Positions 19,318 to 28,414 of a stretch of DNA of 64,000 nt are shown here, one piece after another. Origin of the DNA: Pseudomonas sp. SCB32 (GTDB lineage Bacteria > Pseudomonadota > Gammaproteobacteria > Pseudomonadales > Pseudomonadaceae). The notes below the pieces were generated by a model. The model did not search any database, had not been told where the DNA came from, and saw nothing but the letters and a program-made list of their open reading frames with translations. A program made the position numbers and the translations under genes. Numbering within the stretch: the first letter of the stretch is position 1; each line of letters begins with the position of its first letter. Where the stretch lies: contig NZ_CP045118.1 of the NCBI RefSeq assembly GCF_009189165.1, forward strand, positions 2,914,001 through 2,978,000, in the 5' to 3' direction.

Positions 19318-20277
19318 TCAGAAGCGCCCGGCTTCGACCCACAGTTGACGCAAGCCTGCGTCCTCGCGCAGCAGGAAGAGCGCACTCAACCCCTGTTCAC
19401 GGGCCACCGCCGGGCCGAGCGTGGGGCCGAGCACCATCAGTGCGGTCGCCCAGGCATCGGCGAGCATGCAGGTCGGCGCCAGCACGGAAACCGAGGCGAT
19501 CCCATTGTCCAGTGGCGCCGCGCGCCGTGGGTCCATGGTGTGGGCATAGCGCTTGCCTTCGTGTTCGTGGAAGTGCCGGTAGTCGCCTGAGGTGGCCAGC
19601 CCGCCGTCCCCCATCTGCAGCGCCCCCAGAGCCGTGCGGACGCCCGCCTCGGGGCGCTCGATGGCCACCGTCCAGGGCTGGTCGCCGGGCTTGCCGCCGC
19701 GCGCACGGAATTCCCCGTCGATGCTCACCAGGTAGTCGTGAATGCCACGATCTTCCAGGCAACGGGCCAACTGGTCGACGCCGAAGCCCTTGGCGATGCC
19801 GGACAGGTCCAGATGCACCGGATGACGTTTGCGCACGCGTCCGCCACCGAAGTCGAACTCCAGGGCTGTCATCGCGCTAGCCCTGGGTTGGCGCCTGAGC
19901 GCATCGCGCTGCCCATCGTCGGCGGGTCGCCCGGTGGGGCCGAAGCCCCAGGCGCCGACCAGATCGCCAACCGCGATATCGAAGGCGCCGGCGGACTCCA
20001 CTCCCACCTGGATGGCGGTGTGCAGCACCCAGAGCAGTTCGGCCGGCAGGGTCATCCAGATGCCCGGTTGCAGGTCATTGAAGCGCATCAGCTCCGAGTC
20101 GGGCCGCCAGTTCGACATCTGCTGGTCCACGCGTGTCACTGCCATGTTCAACTGCTCGGCCAGCGCCTCCAGGTCCGGCGCGTCGAAGCTGTAGAACAGC
20201 ACGCGGTAGCGTGTCCCCATGGTGGCGCCATTGAGGTCGTAGCGCCCAGCGCTCCGGGATTCAGAACAGGTCTTCAC
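19318..20277 (-). CDS. apbE: FAD:protein FMN transferase (ApbE family)
   Basis: A 319-residue ApbE-type protein that attaches FMN from FAD to a Thr of an exported flavoprotein. Visible are GATMGTRY, LSGIAKGFGVDQLA, SIDGEFRARGG and THTMDP-like AHTMDPRRAAPL. It starts with GTG at 20277, with GGAGG eight bases upstream, overlapping the end of the PepSY-flavoreductase gene by 17 bases. No lipobox is present in this start, so it may act in the cytoplasm or be exported another way. Its target may be the neighbouring flavoprotein or DUF2271 protein. Confidence 0.9.
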   Translation of the reverse strand: MKTCSESRSAGRYDLNGATMGTRYRVLFYSFDAPDLEALAEQLNMAVTRVDQQMSNWRPDSELMRFNDLQPGIWMTLPAELLWVLHTAIQVGVESAGAFDIAVGDLVGAWGFGPTGRPADDGQRDALRRQPRASAMTALEFDFGGGRVRKRHPVHLDLSGIAKGFGVDQLARCLEDRGIHDYLVSIDGEFRARGGKPGDQPWTVAIERPEAGVRTALGALQMGDGGLATSGDYRHFHEHEGKRYAHTMDPRRAAPLDNGIASVSVLAPTCMLADAWATALMVLGPTLGPAVAREQGLSALFLLREDAGLRQLWVEAGRF

Positions 20278-22423
20278 GGTAGCGGCCTCCGGCCCTGAGA
20301 TGTTCCACGCTCAGCGCCAGCGGGCCGAGCAGCTCATCGATTACAGTGCGTACGCTTTCAGCCATGCCGCGCCCGCCACAGACCAGCACCTGGGCGCCGA
20401 CGGCCAGCAACTGGCGAAGTTCCGATGCGTCCCGCTGCAGGCACTCCTGCACGTAGGCCCGCTGCGGTCCGGCGGAATAGGCCGTGTACAAGGCATTCAG
20501 GCGTCCGTCGGCGAGTGCCTGGTCGAGCTCGTGCCGGAAGGGCACGCCAGCCTCGGGAACCCGTCCTCCCCAATACAGGTAGAGCGGGCGTTCGCCGCGG
20601 TTCTGCCGTACGAAACCGACCAGCGGGGCGATGCCGCTGCCCGCGCCAATCAGGATCAACGGCGCCGTTCCCGCCTGTGGCCGGAACTCGCGGTTCGCCC
20701 GCACCGCCGCGCTGATCGTCGCGCCGGGCTGCAAATCGAGCAGGTAGCCGGAGCAGAGGCCGCCTGGGCGCAGGCGCACGCAGATGTCCAGCAGGCCGTC
20801 GCGGCTGTCGCTGGCCAGGGAATACTGGCGCGGCGCAGTGGCGCCAGGCGCGTATACGCTCAGCAGGTCGCCCGCCTGGTAGGTCACGACGCTGTCGATA
20901 GGGGCGAAGCGGAGCACGGCCAGGGGGGTATCGCCGGGCGCGTCGTGCAGTTGCCGCTCGACCAGTCTGAAACCTGAGTCGGGACGCGCTACGCCAACCT
21001 CGCCGATCGTCAGTGGCACGCCCAGCGATTCACCCAGCTCGCCCGCCCAGGCGCTGAAGTCGTGCGGCTGCCCGGCTTCCATGTCCCGGCGCGGCAACAG
21101 GCGCTGTAGCCCCTGCGCGGCGAGGGCTTCGTCCACCGCCACGGCGAACTGGCAGAAGCGCGGGAAACGTCGGTCGCCGAAGCCCAGTACGGCGAAGCGG
21201 GCAGCGGCCGGCAGGCGCAGGCATTCAAGCTGCTCCAGGAAGCCCGTTGCGGACTCTGGGGCGCCGCCATCACCGTAGGTGGCGGTCAGGACCAGCAGTT
21301 CGCGCGCAGCCGGAAACTCCCGCGCACCTTGCTTGAGCTGAGCGCTGTAGACGCTTCTGCCGGCGTTCGCCAGCGCACCCTGGAGGGCGTTGGCGAACGC
21401 CCAGGTGCCCCGGGTCTCGCTGCCGACCAGCAACACGCAGTCGGCGCGTTCGGCAGCTGCCTGCATGGACGTACGTGCCGGAGCACGCCGGCGCCGCAGA
21501 AACAGCAGCAGGCCGGTGATGCCCAGCAAGGGCACGCCGAGGGCCGCCAGGCCAAGTACTGGGCTCGCGGCTCCCAGGAGCTCACCGCTGTGCAGGCGGT
21601 AGAAGAATTCATTGAAGCCTTGCAGCGCCGTATGCGGCTGATACCCCAGCAACTCGCCGTTGACCGGATCGACGAAGCCGTCGCCCTCTGCGGTGCGCAG
21701 CGTGTAGGCCGCCTGGGCGTCCCCGCTGGCCGGGAACTCCAGCTCGCTCAGCTGCCCAAGGGGCACCTGGCGCAGGGCGTCAAGGTGCCCCGGTGACTGG
21801 GGCGTACCCAGGGTCAGATGAGCGGGGAAGAGGGGCTCCTGCTCCGAACCGGTGGGGATCAGCTCGAAATGCTCGGCCGACAGGTAGATGCCGCTCAGGC
21901 CGAACAGCAGCGCCACCGGCAGCAGAACCCGGCCGACCTGGTTGTGCCAGCGCGAAACCATGCCGCCACGCACGGGGCCGGCCAGCTTGCGCCAGCCACC
22001 CTGGCGGCGGGCCAGCAGCGCCAGCCCGGACGCACCCAGCAGGAGCATACCCAGCGCCCCGCCCGCCGCCAGCCCGTGACCCGGTTCGCCCAGCAGCAGT
22101 TCCCGGTGCACTGAGCGGGCGACACGGTACAGTGCGGAAGGCTCGTAGGCGCCCAGCACGTGGCCGTCCCCTGGGGAAACCTGCACCGCCCCCTGTTCGC
22201 CATAGGCGATCAGCAGACCGGACGGACGCCGCACCAGCCGCTCGATGCCGGGCACCTCCTGGCTCGCCCGTTCGGCGATCTGTGCCACGTTCCCGGGCAG
22301 TTCCGCGCCGGCCTGCAGGCGTTCGGCCAACGGCTGGGTCGCCAGCAGCGCGCCGCTACCGGCCAGCAGGAGGAGCAGGGCGGTCAGCAGGATGCCGGGC
22401 CAGGCGTGCAATCGACGCAGCAT
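20261..22423 (-). CDS. PepSY-TM / flavodoxin / FNR fusion flavoreductase
   Basis: The 720-residue membrane protein has an N-terminal PepSY-TM part with about four hydrophobic spans (residues 5-320, with GLSGIYLS and LHSGELLG), a flavodoxin-like domain (LLVGSETRGTWAFANAL, TATYGDGGAPES), and a C-terminal NADPH-ferredoxin reductase module (RQYSLASDS, IGAGSGIAPLVGF, VCGGRGMAESV). It resembles sulfite reductase flavoprotein fused to a membrane heme or flavin unit and would pass electrons from NADPH across the inner membrane. The ATG at 22423 follows GGAGG; an upstream TTG at 22441 is possible. Confidence 0.9.
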   Translation of the reverse strand: MLRRLHAWPGILLTALLLLLAGSGALLATQPLAERLQAGAELPGNVAQIAERASQEVPGIERLVRRPSGLLIAYGEQGAVQVSPGDGHVLGAYEPSALYRVARSVHRELLLGEPGHGLAAGGALGMLLLGASGLALLARRQGGWRKLAGPVRGGMVSRWHNQVGRVLLPVALLFGLSGIYLSAEHFELIPTGSEQEPLFPAHLTLGTPQSPGHLDALRQVPLGQLSELEFPASGDAQAAYTLRTAEGDGFVDPVNGELLGYQPHTALQGFNEFFYRLHSGELLGAASPVLGLAALGVPLLGITGLLLFLRRRRAPARTSMQAAAERADCVLLVGSETRGTWAFANALQGALANAGRSVYSAQLKQGAREFPAARELLVLTATYGDGGAPESATGFLEQLECLRLPAAARFAVLGFGDRRFPRFCQFAVAVDEALAAQGLQRLLPRRDMEAGQPHDFSAWAGELGESLGVPLTIGEVGVARPDSGFRLVERQLHDAPGDTPLAVLRFAPIDSVVTYQAGDLLSVYAPGATAPRQYSLASDSRDGLLDICVRLRPGGLCSGYLLDLQPGATISAAVRANREFRPQAGTAPLILIGAGSGIAPLVGFVRQNRGERPLYLYWGGRVPEAGVPFRHELDQALADGRLNALYTAYSAGPQRAYVQECLQRDASELRQLLAVGAQVLVCGGRGMAESVRTVIDELLGPLALSVEHLRAGGRYREDLF

Positions 22424-22437
22424 GTTCGCCTCCGCCC

Positions 22438-22908
22438 TCAAAACCCGTAGCGGAAGGCCGAAACGTAGCCGCTGCCGGCACTGTCCTTGCCGGCGCCCTG
22501 GACAGTCAGCGGTACCTTCAGTTCCGCGCGATTGGAGGCTTTGTCTTCCACCGCGCTGTCGATGCGGATCTGGTACCCGGCGTCGATCAGGCTGTCGGCC
22601 ACTTCCACCGAAACCTTCAGGGTGTCGCCGCTACCGACGCTGGCGCCGCTCAGACCATCGAACTCCGCCGCGCGCAGGCCGCTGCCGCGTGCCCAGTCGC
22701 CCAGGTGCTTGTAGTACTTGGCCTTGCGGCCGGCGACCCAGAGCGTACGCTGGTACTGGCCCTGCGCATCGGTCAGGTAGATCGACAGATAGGCCTTGTT
22801 GCCGCTGTACTCGGCAAGGGTGGTGCTCAGGTTGAGTTCACGGGCTTGGGCCAGTGCGGGACCGGCGAGAGCGCCGGCCACGGTCAGGGATACGACGGCG
22901 GTCTTCAT
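22438..22908 (-). CDS. Exported DUF2271 protein
   Basis: The 156-residue protein has a signal peptide (to about ALA at 20) and a DUF2271 domain, with VAGRKAKYYKHLGDW in the middle and the Phe-rich YVSAFRYGF end. AGGAG precedes the ATG at 22908. It leads the operon with the PepSY flavoreductase and apbE; this trio recurs in proteobacteria and is likely a periplasmic electron-transfer system, perhaps for iron reduction. The function of DUF2271 is not known. Confidence 0.85.
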   Translation of the reverse strand: MKTAVVSLTVAGALAGPALAQARELNLSTTLAEYSGNKAYLSIYLTDAQGQYQRTLWVAGRKAKYYKHLGDWARGSGLRAAEFDGLSGASVGSGDTLKVSVEVADSLIDAGYQIRIDSAVEDKASNRAELKVPLTVQGAGKDSAGSGYVSAFRYGF

Positions 22909-23133
22909 GATGGAGTCTCCTGCGGGGGAGCGCCCAGAGTGAATCAATGCGCTTAAATCAAGCTGAACCCCTCGCGGGTCGAGCTTCAGGCTAGCTTCAG
23001 ATAACTCTGCTTAGGCACCGGGTGCGATCCCGTGCCTCGGGCCAGACTTCGTACTGCTGGCTGGTTCGCGCCAGTCGGCATTTTCCCATTCATCCTGCTC
23101 CCCTGCAGGGCTCCATGCGTAAGCGAGGCAACC

Positions 23134-23757
23134 ATGCCCATCGTTCGAGACCCGGTCCTGACTCCCATTCCGATCAAGGAATTGCGCCCGACCCAGATCA
23201 CCGTCGGCATGCGCGAAGTGCAGCTCAAGCGCAAGCGCTGGCTGAAGATGGCGGAAAAGAAAGGCGGCGAGTTTCTCGGCAAGCACATGATCCCCGTAGT
23301 GCTCGGCCCGAAGAATCGTCACTACATCATCGACCACCACCATCTGGTCCGGGCCCTGCACGACGAAGATGTGCAGCACGTCCTGGTCAGCGTCATCGCC
23401 AACCTGGGCTCGCTCGACCAGGAAGCCTTCTGGAACTTCCTGGACAATCGCGGCTGGATGCACCCTTTCGATGAAAAGGGGCATCGCCGCCACTACGAGG
23501 ACATTCCCAAGTCGGTCTGCGACCTGATCGACGATCCCTTTCGTTCGCTCGCCGGAGAGCTGCGCTACGCCGGCGGCTTCGCGAAGGACACGACACCGTT
23601 CAGCGAGTTTCTCTGGGCCGACTTCCTCCGCCGGCGGCTGAGCCGCAAGGAACTGAACGCGGACTTCGATGGCGCAGTGCAACGCGCCCTGAAACTGGCG
23701 AAGAGCCCGGAAGCCAACTACCTGCCGGGCTGGTGCGGCCCGATCCCGCTGGGCTGA
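23134..23757 (+). CDS. ParB-like chromosome-partition-fold nuclease-family protein
   Basis: The 207-residue protein starts at the ATG at 23134 (MPIVRDPVL). It contains a ParB-like core with LRPTQITVGMREV, then the motif YIIDHHHLVRAL. It matches a stand-alone ParBc-type family with no DNA-binding HTH rather than plasmid ParB. Its role is unknown. It ends about 115 bases before the chosen start of pqqF, so they could be co-transcribed. Confidence 0.75.
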   Translation: MPIVRDPVLTPIPIKELRPTQITVGMREVQLKRKRWLKMAEKKGGEFLGKHMIPVVLGPKNRHYIIDHHHLVRALHDEDVQHVLVSVIANLGSLDQEAFWNFLDNRGWMHPFDEKGHRRHYEDIPKSVCDLIDDPFRSLAGELRYAGGFAKDTTPFSEFLWADFLRRRLSRKELNADFDGAVQRALKLAKSPEANYLPGWCGPIPLG

Positions 23758-23873
23758 TGCTGCCCCGGGGGATAAGCGCGCGGCGGCTACCCCCGTCGAA
23801 GGAAGTATTTTTCTTCGCCCGCCGTGCCGCTAAGGTGACTGAAGTAGCAGCGCCACTGGAGCCCGTCTGCGAA

Positions 23874-26150
23874 ATGGCCGCCCCTTCCGACCGGATACGA
23901 GAGCTGCGCCTGGCCAACGGCTTGCGCGTCGTACTCGTGCATGCGCCGGATTCGCCGAAGGCCGCGGCGCTGGCCAGGGTTGCGGCGGGCAGTCATGACG
24001 AGCCGGCGGATTATCCGGGGCTTGCGCACTTTCTCGAACACCTGCTGTTTCTCGGGAGTGCCGATCATCGCGCCGAGCAGCGGCTGATGCCTTGGGTGCA
24101 AGGGCGCGGCGGGCGGCTGAATGCCAGCACCCAGGCGCGTACCACCGACTACTTCTTCGAAGTGGCCGCGGCCGATCTTGGCGATGGCCTGACGCGCCTG
24201 GTGGACATGCTGGCCCGGCCGTTGCTCGATCGGGCCGCGCAGCTTAGCGAGCGGGAAGTGCTGGAGGCCGAGTACATCGCCCGCTCGGCGGACGCCGACA
24301 CGCTGATCGACGCGGCGCTGGCTGCCGCCGTCAGCGGGAATCATCCATTGCGCCGCTTCGTGGCGGGCCGGCGCGCGAGCCTGCCGGTGGAGAACGACAG
24401 GTTCCAGCGTGCCCTGGCCCATTTCCATCGCCAGCACTATCACCCCGACAATCTGGAGCTGTGGCTTCAGGGTCCGCAGTCGCTGGATGAGCTGCAGGCC
24501 CTGGCCGAGCGGGATTGCCCGGACTGGCCGGCGCACCTGCCGAAGGTGCGGGAGGCCGCGCCGCCCTTGCTGCCGCTGAGCGGGGACTCGTTGGCTCTGC
24601 AACTGCCCGGAGTCCCGCGCCTGGTGCTGGCGTTCGTGCTGCCGGGCCTCGACGCCGCCGCCGAGCAATCGGTGGAGAACCTGCGCGAGCGCCTTCGCGA
24701 AGAATCCCCCGGCACCCTGCTGGCCTGGCTGGGCGAGCAAGGGTTGGCGGATGAGGTCGGCGTGCGTGTCGTCTATCGCGCTGCGGAGCAGACCCTGGTG
24801 GCGGTGACCTTCGAACTGCTGGAAGCCAGCGCCGCCGCCAAGGTGGAGGCCGCGTTTCTCGACTGGATACGGGCGTTGCTCCAGTGCGCTGCGGCGCCGC
24901 CGCCAGCGGGCCAGGACGATTTGCGGCAGATGCCGGCGCTGGAACAACTTCGCCTGCGCGTGCGTGGCCTGCCCAGCGCACCCGCCCCAGGCTGGCTGGA
25001 ATGGCTCGACGGCACTGCCATGATCCGTCTGCGAATTGCGCCGGACATCCAGGGACGGCCGGCCGAGGTCGCGGGTTTCCCGCTGCGGCTCGATTGGGCC
25101 GCGCGGCAATCCTGCACCTACCCATCACCGCACTGGCGATTTGCCGCGCCGCTGCCAGCCAGCGAGGCGGAAGAGGGCGCCTTGCGGCTGCGCTGGCGCT
25201 TCCCGACACGCCCATGCCGTAGCCACTTGCTGACTGCTCGATTGGCCTTGCGACCCATCACCGGGCAGGCGCGCCTGAGCGGCGTGGGGTTGATGCTGGA
25301 GGAGGAGGGTGTCGACTGGACCCTGTCGGTGATCGGGCCGGGGGATCGGCTGGACGAGCCCCTGATCGAGGCCCTGAGAGTGCTGCAACAGCCGCCAGCC
25401 TCTGTGCTGGCGCAGCGCGATCGACTGCTGCAGCGGGACTGCCTGCGCCAGGCCACGGCGTTGCCGATCCGCCAGGTGCTCGCCGCCGTGCCATCGACCC
25501 TGGCTGGACGCTCGATGGGGGCACCGGACTGGACCGTCGCCCAGTGGGACCTGCTGGCCCGGCGCGCCGAGCTTCCGCCGAGCGCCCAGGTGCCGGGGTT
25601 GCGTGCCACCGAACCGCTGCCGCCGCCGCGTCTGTCGGGCGGACATCATTGGCACCGCTGGGCCGGCGAGGGCGAGGGCGAGGCCGCGCTGGCCCTGTTC
25701 TGCCCCTTGCCTGACCGCAGCGCCGTTGGCGAGTCGCGCTGGCGCTTGCTCGCACGGGTGCTGGAGCCGGGTTTCCACCAGCGCCTGCGCGGCGAGCTCA
25801 ACCTGGGCTATGCGTTGTACTGTGGCTTCCGCCAGATCGCCGGTTGGCGTGGTGTACTGTTCGCGGTGCAGTCGCCGCACGCGACGCCTGACGCGCTGTT
25901 GCGGCATCTTCAGGACTTCCTCGACCAGGCCGAACCAGACGCCATCCCGGAGCACCCGTTGCGAGAGTTGGCCGCTACTCTCGTCGGCCCCGTCGAAGCC
26001 TGGCAGGACCACCTGGCCGGCGTCGCCGACGATCACCATCAATACCTTCTTGACTGCGCACCGCGCCTGACCCGCGCCGACCTCGCCGCCGCCCACGCCG
26101 AGTTGATGGCCGGCAGCGGCGGCTGGTGGCTGCTCGCCAACCGCGCCTAA
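23874..26150 (+). CDS. pqqF: PqqF, M16-family zinc peptidase for PQQ biosynthesis
   Basis: The 758-residue protein has the inverted zinc motif HFLEH (residues 52-56) and the following EREVLEAEY helix with the third ligand. Two further peptidase-like lobes follow. PqqF with PqqG-type partners cuts the cross-linked PqqA peptide. The length is close to that of known Pseudomonas PqqF proteins. The start is uncertain: ATG at 23874 lacks a good site (GGAG at 23858-23861 is 12 bases away), and a longer frame exists from 23733. It is 20 kb away from pqqABCDE. Confidence 0.88.
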   Translation: MAAPSDRIRELRLANGLRVVLVHAPDSPKAAALARVAAGSHDEPADYPGLAHFLEHLLFLGSADHRAEQRLMPWVQGRGGRLNASTQARTTDYFFEVAAADLGDGLTRLVDMLARPLLDRAAQLSEREVLEAEYIARSADADTLIDAALAAAVSGNHPLRRFVAGRRASLPVENDRFQRALAHFHRQHYHPDNLELWLQGPQSLDELQALAERDCPDWPAHLPKVREAAPPLLPLSGDSLALQLPGVPRLVLAFVLPGLDAAAEQSVENLRERLREESPGTLLAWLGEQGLADEVGVRVVYRAAEQTLVAVTFELLEASAAAKVEAAFLDWIRALLQCAAAPPPAGQDDLRQMPALEQLRLRVRGLPSAPAPGWLEWLDGTAMIRLRIAPDIQGRPAEVAGFPLRLDWAARQSCTYPSPHWRFAAPLPASEAEEGALRLRWRFPTRPCRSHLLTARLALRPITGQARLSGVGLMLEEEGVDWTLSVIGPGDRLDEPLIEALRVLQQPPASVLAQRDRLLQRDCLRQATALPIRQVLAAVPSTLAGRSMGAPDWTVAQWDLLARRAELPPSAQVPGLRATEPLPPPRLSGGHHWHRWAGEGEGEAALALFCPLPDRSAVGESRWRLLARVLEPGFHQRLRGELNLGYALYCGFRQIAGWRGVLFAVQSPHATPDALLRHLQDFLDQAEPDAIPEHPLRELAATLVGPVEAWQDHLAGVADDHHQYLLDCAPRLTRADLAAAHAELMAGSGGWWLLANRA

Positions 26151-26455
26151 CGCCCTTCTTCCATTTCAGCTTCCAGGTTCCGACATCTCGGAGGCCTTCC
26201 TGCACCTTTTGTCCGACTCCTCACGACCCCGTACCAGGTGCCATCGCGCTCACGACCAAAGTGCCACTACCGCCGCTACCAAAGATGCCCGTTCTACGGT
26301 CGGGACTGCGGCATGGCCTTGCGCAGCAAGCCCCGCGCCCCGGCCAAGGCAGCAGCGAAACGCGTCCAAGGCAGCGTATGGACAGTGCTTTCGGGTTTCG
26401 ATAATCGCCTCCGCCACGACTGAACCGCAGTCGTTACATCCACGCGGAGAGCGTC
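26151..26455. other. Intergenic region upstream of the porin gene
   Basis: These 305 bases have no gene. A TACCAAAG sequence at 26277 resembles half of the motif shared by the PQQ-locus promoters but lacks the second half. The porin promoter should lie here. Confidence 0.4.
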
Positions 26456-27655
26456 ATGAACAAGAACAACACCGCCATTCGCCGTTTCCTGCCCCTGTCC
26501 CTGGTTTCCATTGGGGCGCTGGGTTTCCTGCAGGCGGCCGTCGCCGATATCACGCTGTACGACAAGGACGACACCACCTTCTCCACCGACGGCTACTTCA
26601 ACACCTTCTACGTCAACAGCGACGTGAACCGTAATGGCGAAACCTACGATCGCCGCCAGTCGCGGGTGAAGATGGGCTTCCTGCCCAACTATATCGGCTT
26701 CAACTTCGGCAAGAAGATCGACGGCCTGACGCTCACCGGGCGCTCCTCGTTCTGGGTGACCATCAACGACAGCGAACAGGACGGCACCAACACGGCGATC
26801 GACGTCCGTCAGTTCTACGGCAACGTCGCCGGCGACTGGGGCGAGGTGCTGATCGGCAAGGACTTCGGCCTGTTCTCGCGCTCCAACATCTTCCTCGACG
26901 AACTGCTCGCCGGCTTCGGCAACGCCAGCGATACCCTGGGCCTGGTCGACGGCAAGGGCGTGTCGTTCGGCAACATCGGCACCGGCTACCCGTACCCGTT
27001 CCCCACCTCGCAGATCACCTACCGCAACAACAACCTGGTGGATGGCCTGCGTGTCGCGGTCGGGATCATGGACCCGATCGACACCAACCAGATCGACAAG
27101 GACGCCAGCAACGGCCTGAATGACAAGGCCTACCAGGACAACCCGCGCTACGAGAGCGAGGTCAGCTATCAGTTCGACGTGGGTGACGCGCAGATCTACA
27201 GCTGGGTCAACGGCGGCTACCAGACCTCGAAGAACACCAACCACGAGGTCGACGACGTCACCTCGAAGGGCCTGGGCTATGGCATCCAGGCGAAGATGGG
27301 CGGTATCTCGCTGACCGGTTCGGGCTTCACCGCCAAGGGCATCAACCCGTTCTTCACCAACAACGCCGGCGAAGCCGCTCTGCGCGAAGTGGACAGCCGC
27401 GGCATGCTGCTGCAGGGCTCCTACACCTGGGGCAAGAACCGCCTGGCGCTGTCCTTCGGCGAGACCCGCGACGACGGCAATGGCTTGGGCACCGCCGCCG
27501 ACTACTCCACCCAGGGCGTCGCCTACTTCCGCACCATCAACGACAACCTGAAGCTGGTGGCCGAGTACAACGTCTACCAGATCGATGGCCGCAAGGGCTC
27601 CACCGTCAGCGAGGACACCGACACCCTCGCCCTCGGCGCCGTACTCAACTGGTAA
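26456..27655 (+). CDS. Outer-membrane porin, gram-negative general porin family
   Basis: The 399-residue protein has a signal peptide (about 1-30, ending AVADITLY) and a beta-barrel composition rich in alternating aromatic and Gly/Asn residues. It ends in a Trp of GAVLNW, typical of barrel insertion. The family forms trimeric aqueous channels. It lies between pqqF and the nosP region, followed by its own terminator at 27684. The solute is unknown. Confidence 0.9.
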   Translation: MNKNNTAIRRFLPLSLVSIGALGFLQAAVADITLYDKDDTTFSTDGYFNTFYVNSDVNRNGETYDRRQSRVKMGFLPNYIGFNFGKKIDGLTLTGRSSFWVTINDSEQDGTNTAIDVRQFYGNVAGDWGEVLIGKDFGLFSRSNIFLDELLAGFGNASDTLGLVDGKGVSFGNIGTGYPYPFPTSQITYRNNNLVDGLRVAVGIMDPIDTNQIDKDASNGLNDKAYQDNPRYESEVSYQFDVGDAQIYSWVNGGYQTSKNTNHEVDDVTSKGLGYGIQAKMGGISLTGSGFTAKGINPFFTNNAGEAALREVDSRGMLLQGSYTWGKNRLALSFGETRDDGNGLGTAADYSTQGVAYFRTINDNLKLVAEYNVYQIDGRKGSTVSEDTDTLALGAVLNW

Positions 27656-27683
27656 CGCTCCCCAACTCCTTTGGAACCTTTTC

Positions 27684-27716
27684 GGCGGGCTGTCCTTCGG
27701 GTAGCCCGCCTTTTTT
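27684..27716 (+). terminator. Intrinsic terminator after the porin gene
   Basis: An eight-base-pair GC stem (GGCGGGCT, 27684-27691, with 27703-27710) is followed at once by six T. It lies 28 bases after the porin stop. Confidence 0.9.
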
Positions 27717-27735
27717 CGCACGGAAGGCAAATCAC

Positions 27736-28128
27736 ATGATCGGACTCTTTAGCACTCACGCGCAGGCGTACCTGCTGATTCTTTCCATCGGCACCACACT
27801 GGTGTTCGCCTTGCCCATCTTCCTCGTGCCGCTGTTGTGGGCGCGGGTCATGCAATGGACGTTGCCGGCGCAGACCGACCTGACGGTGTACTTCGGGCGT
27901 TGCCTGGGGGCGTTCATTCTCATCGTCGAAGGGCTGATGTTGCGGGCGGCGCTGACGGGGACGGCCTTGGTGACGACCTTCGAAGTGCTGGCGGCGGTGG
28001 CGGGGTTCATGGTGGTGGTCCACATCCATGGCGCGCTGCGGCGAATCCAGCCGTGGACGGAGACGGTGGAGACGGGGTTCTATGCGGGGATGCTGGTGCT
28101 GACGCTGATGTTCTGGCCGGTCGGGTGA
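27736..28128 (+). CDS. Small integral membrane protein of unknown function
   Basis: The 130-residue protein has four hydrophobic helices (about 12-36, 50-70, 76-98 and 112-127). GGAAGG lies upstream of the ATG at 27736. It follows the porin terminator, so it has a separate promoter. I do not recognise the family; the fold could be a small transporter-like or regulator protein. Confidence 0.7.
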   Translation: MIGLFSTHAQAYLLILSIGTTLVFALPIFLVPLLWARVMQWTLPAQTDLTVYFGRCLGAFILIVEGLMLRAALTGTALVTTFEVLAAVAGFMVVVHIHGALRRIQPWTETVETGFYAGMLVLTLMFWPVG

Positions 28129-28223
28129 TGTCAGCCGTGGCGGCGGATCGCGGGCATGGCGCGGTCTTGCAGGCGGGCTCCGGTGCATCAGCTCTCGTAG
28201 GAGCAACTGTCTTTTGCGTGCTT

Positions 28224-28304
28224 GTAGGATGGCGTAGAGCGAAACGAAACCCATCAACACCGTGTACCAACAGCATGGGTATCGCTGCGCTCCACCCATT
28301 CTAC
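28224..28304. repeat. REP-type inverted pair
   Basis: GTAGGATGGCGTAGAGCGAA-type sequence (28224-28254) faces its inverted partner (28275-28304). Nearly the same pair occurs at 41072-41151 and part of it at 43474. It sits in the 286-base gap before nosP. Confidence 0.8.
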
Positions 28305-28414
28305 AAAGAGACCCCGCTACTTTCGGATAAACCCGCCACGACCCAAGTAGCATGGGGTCGTCCCCGTCGCCTTCGTAGAATGCCCTCGTCGATATCCTGA
28401 CCCAGGCGTACGCC

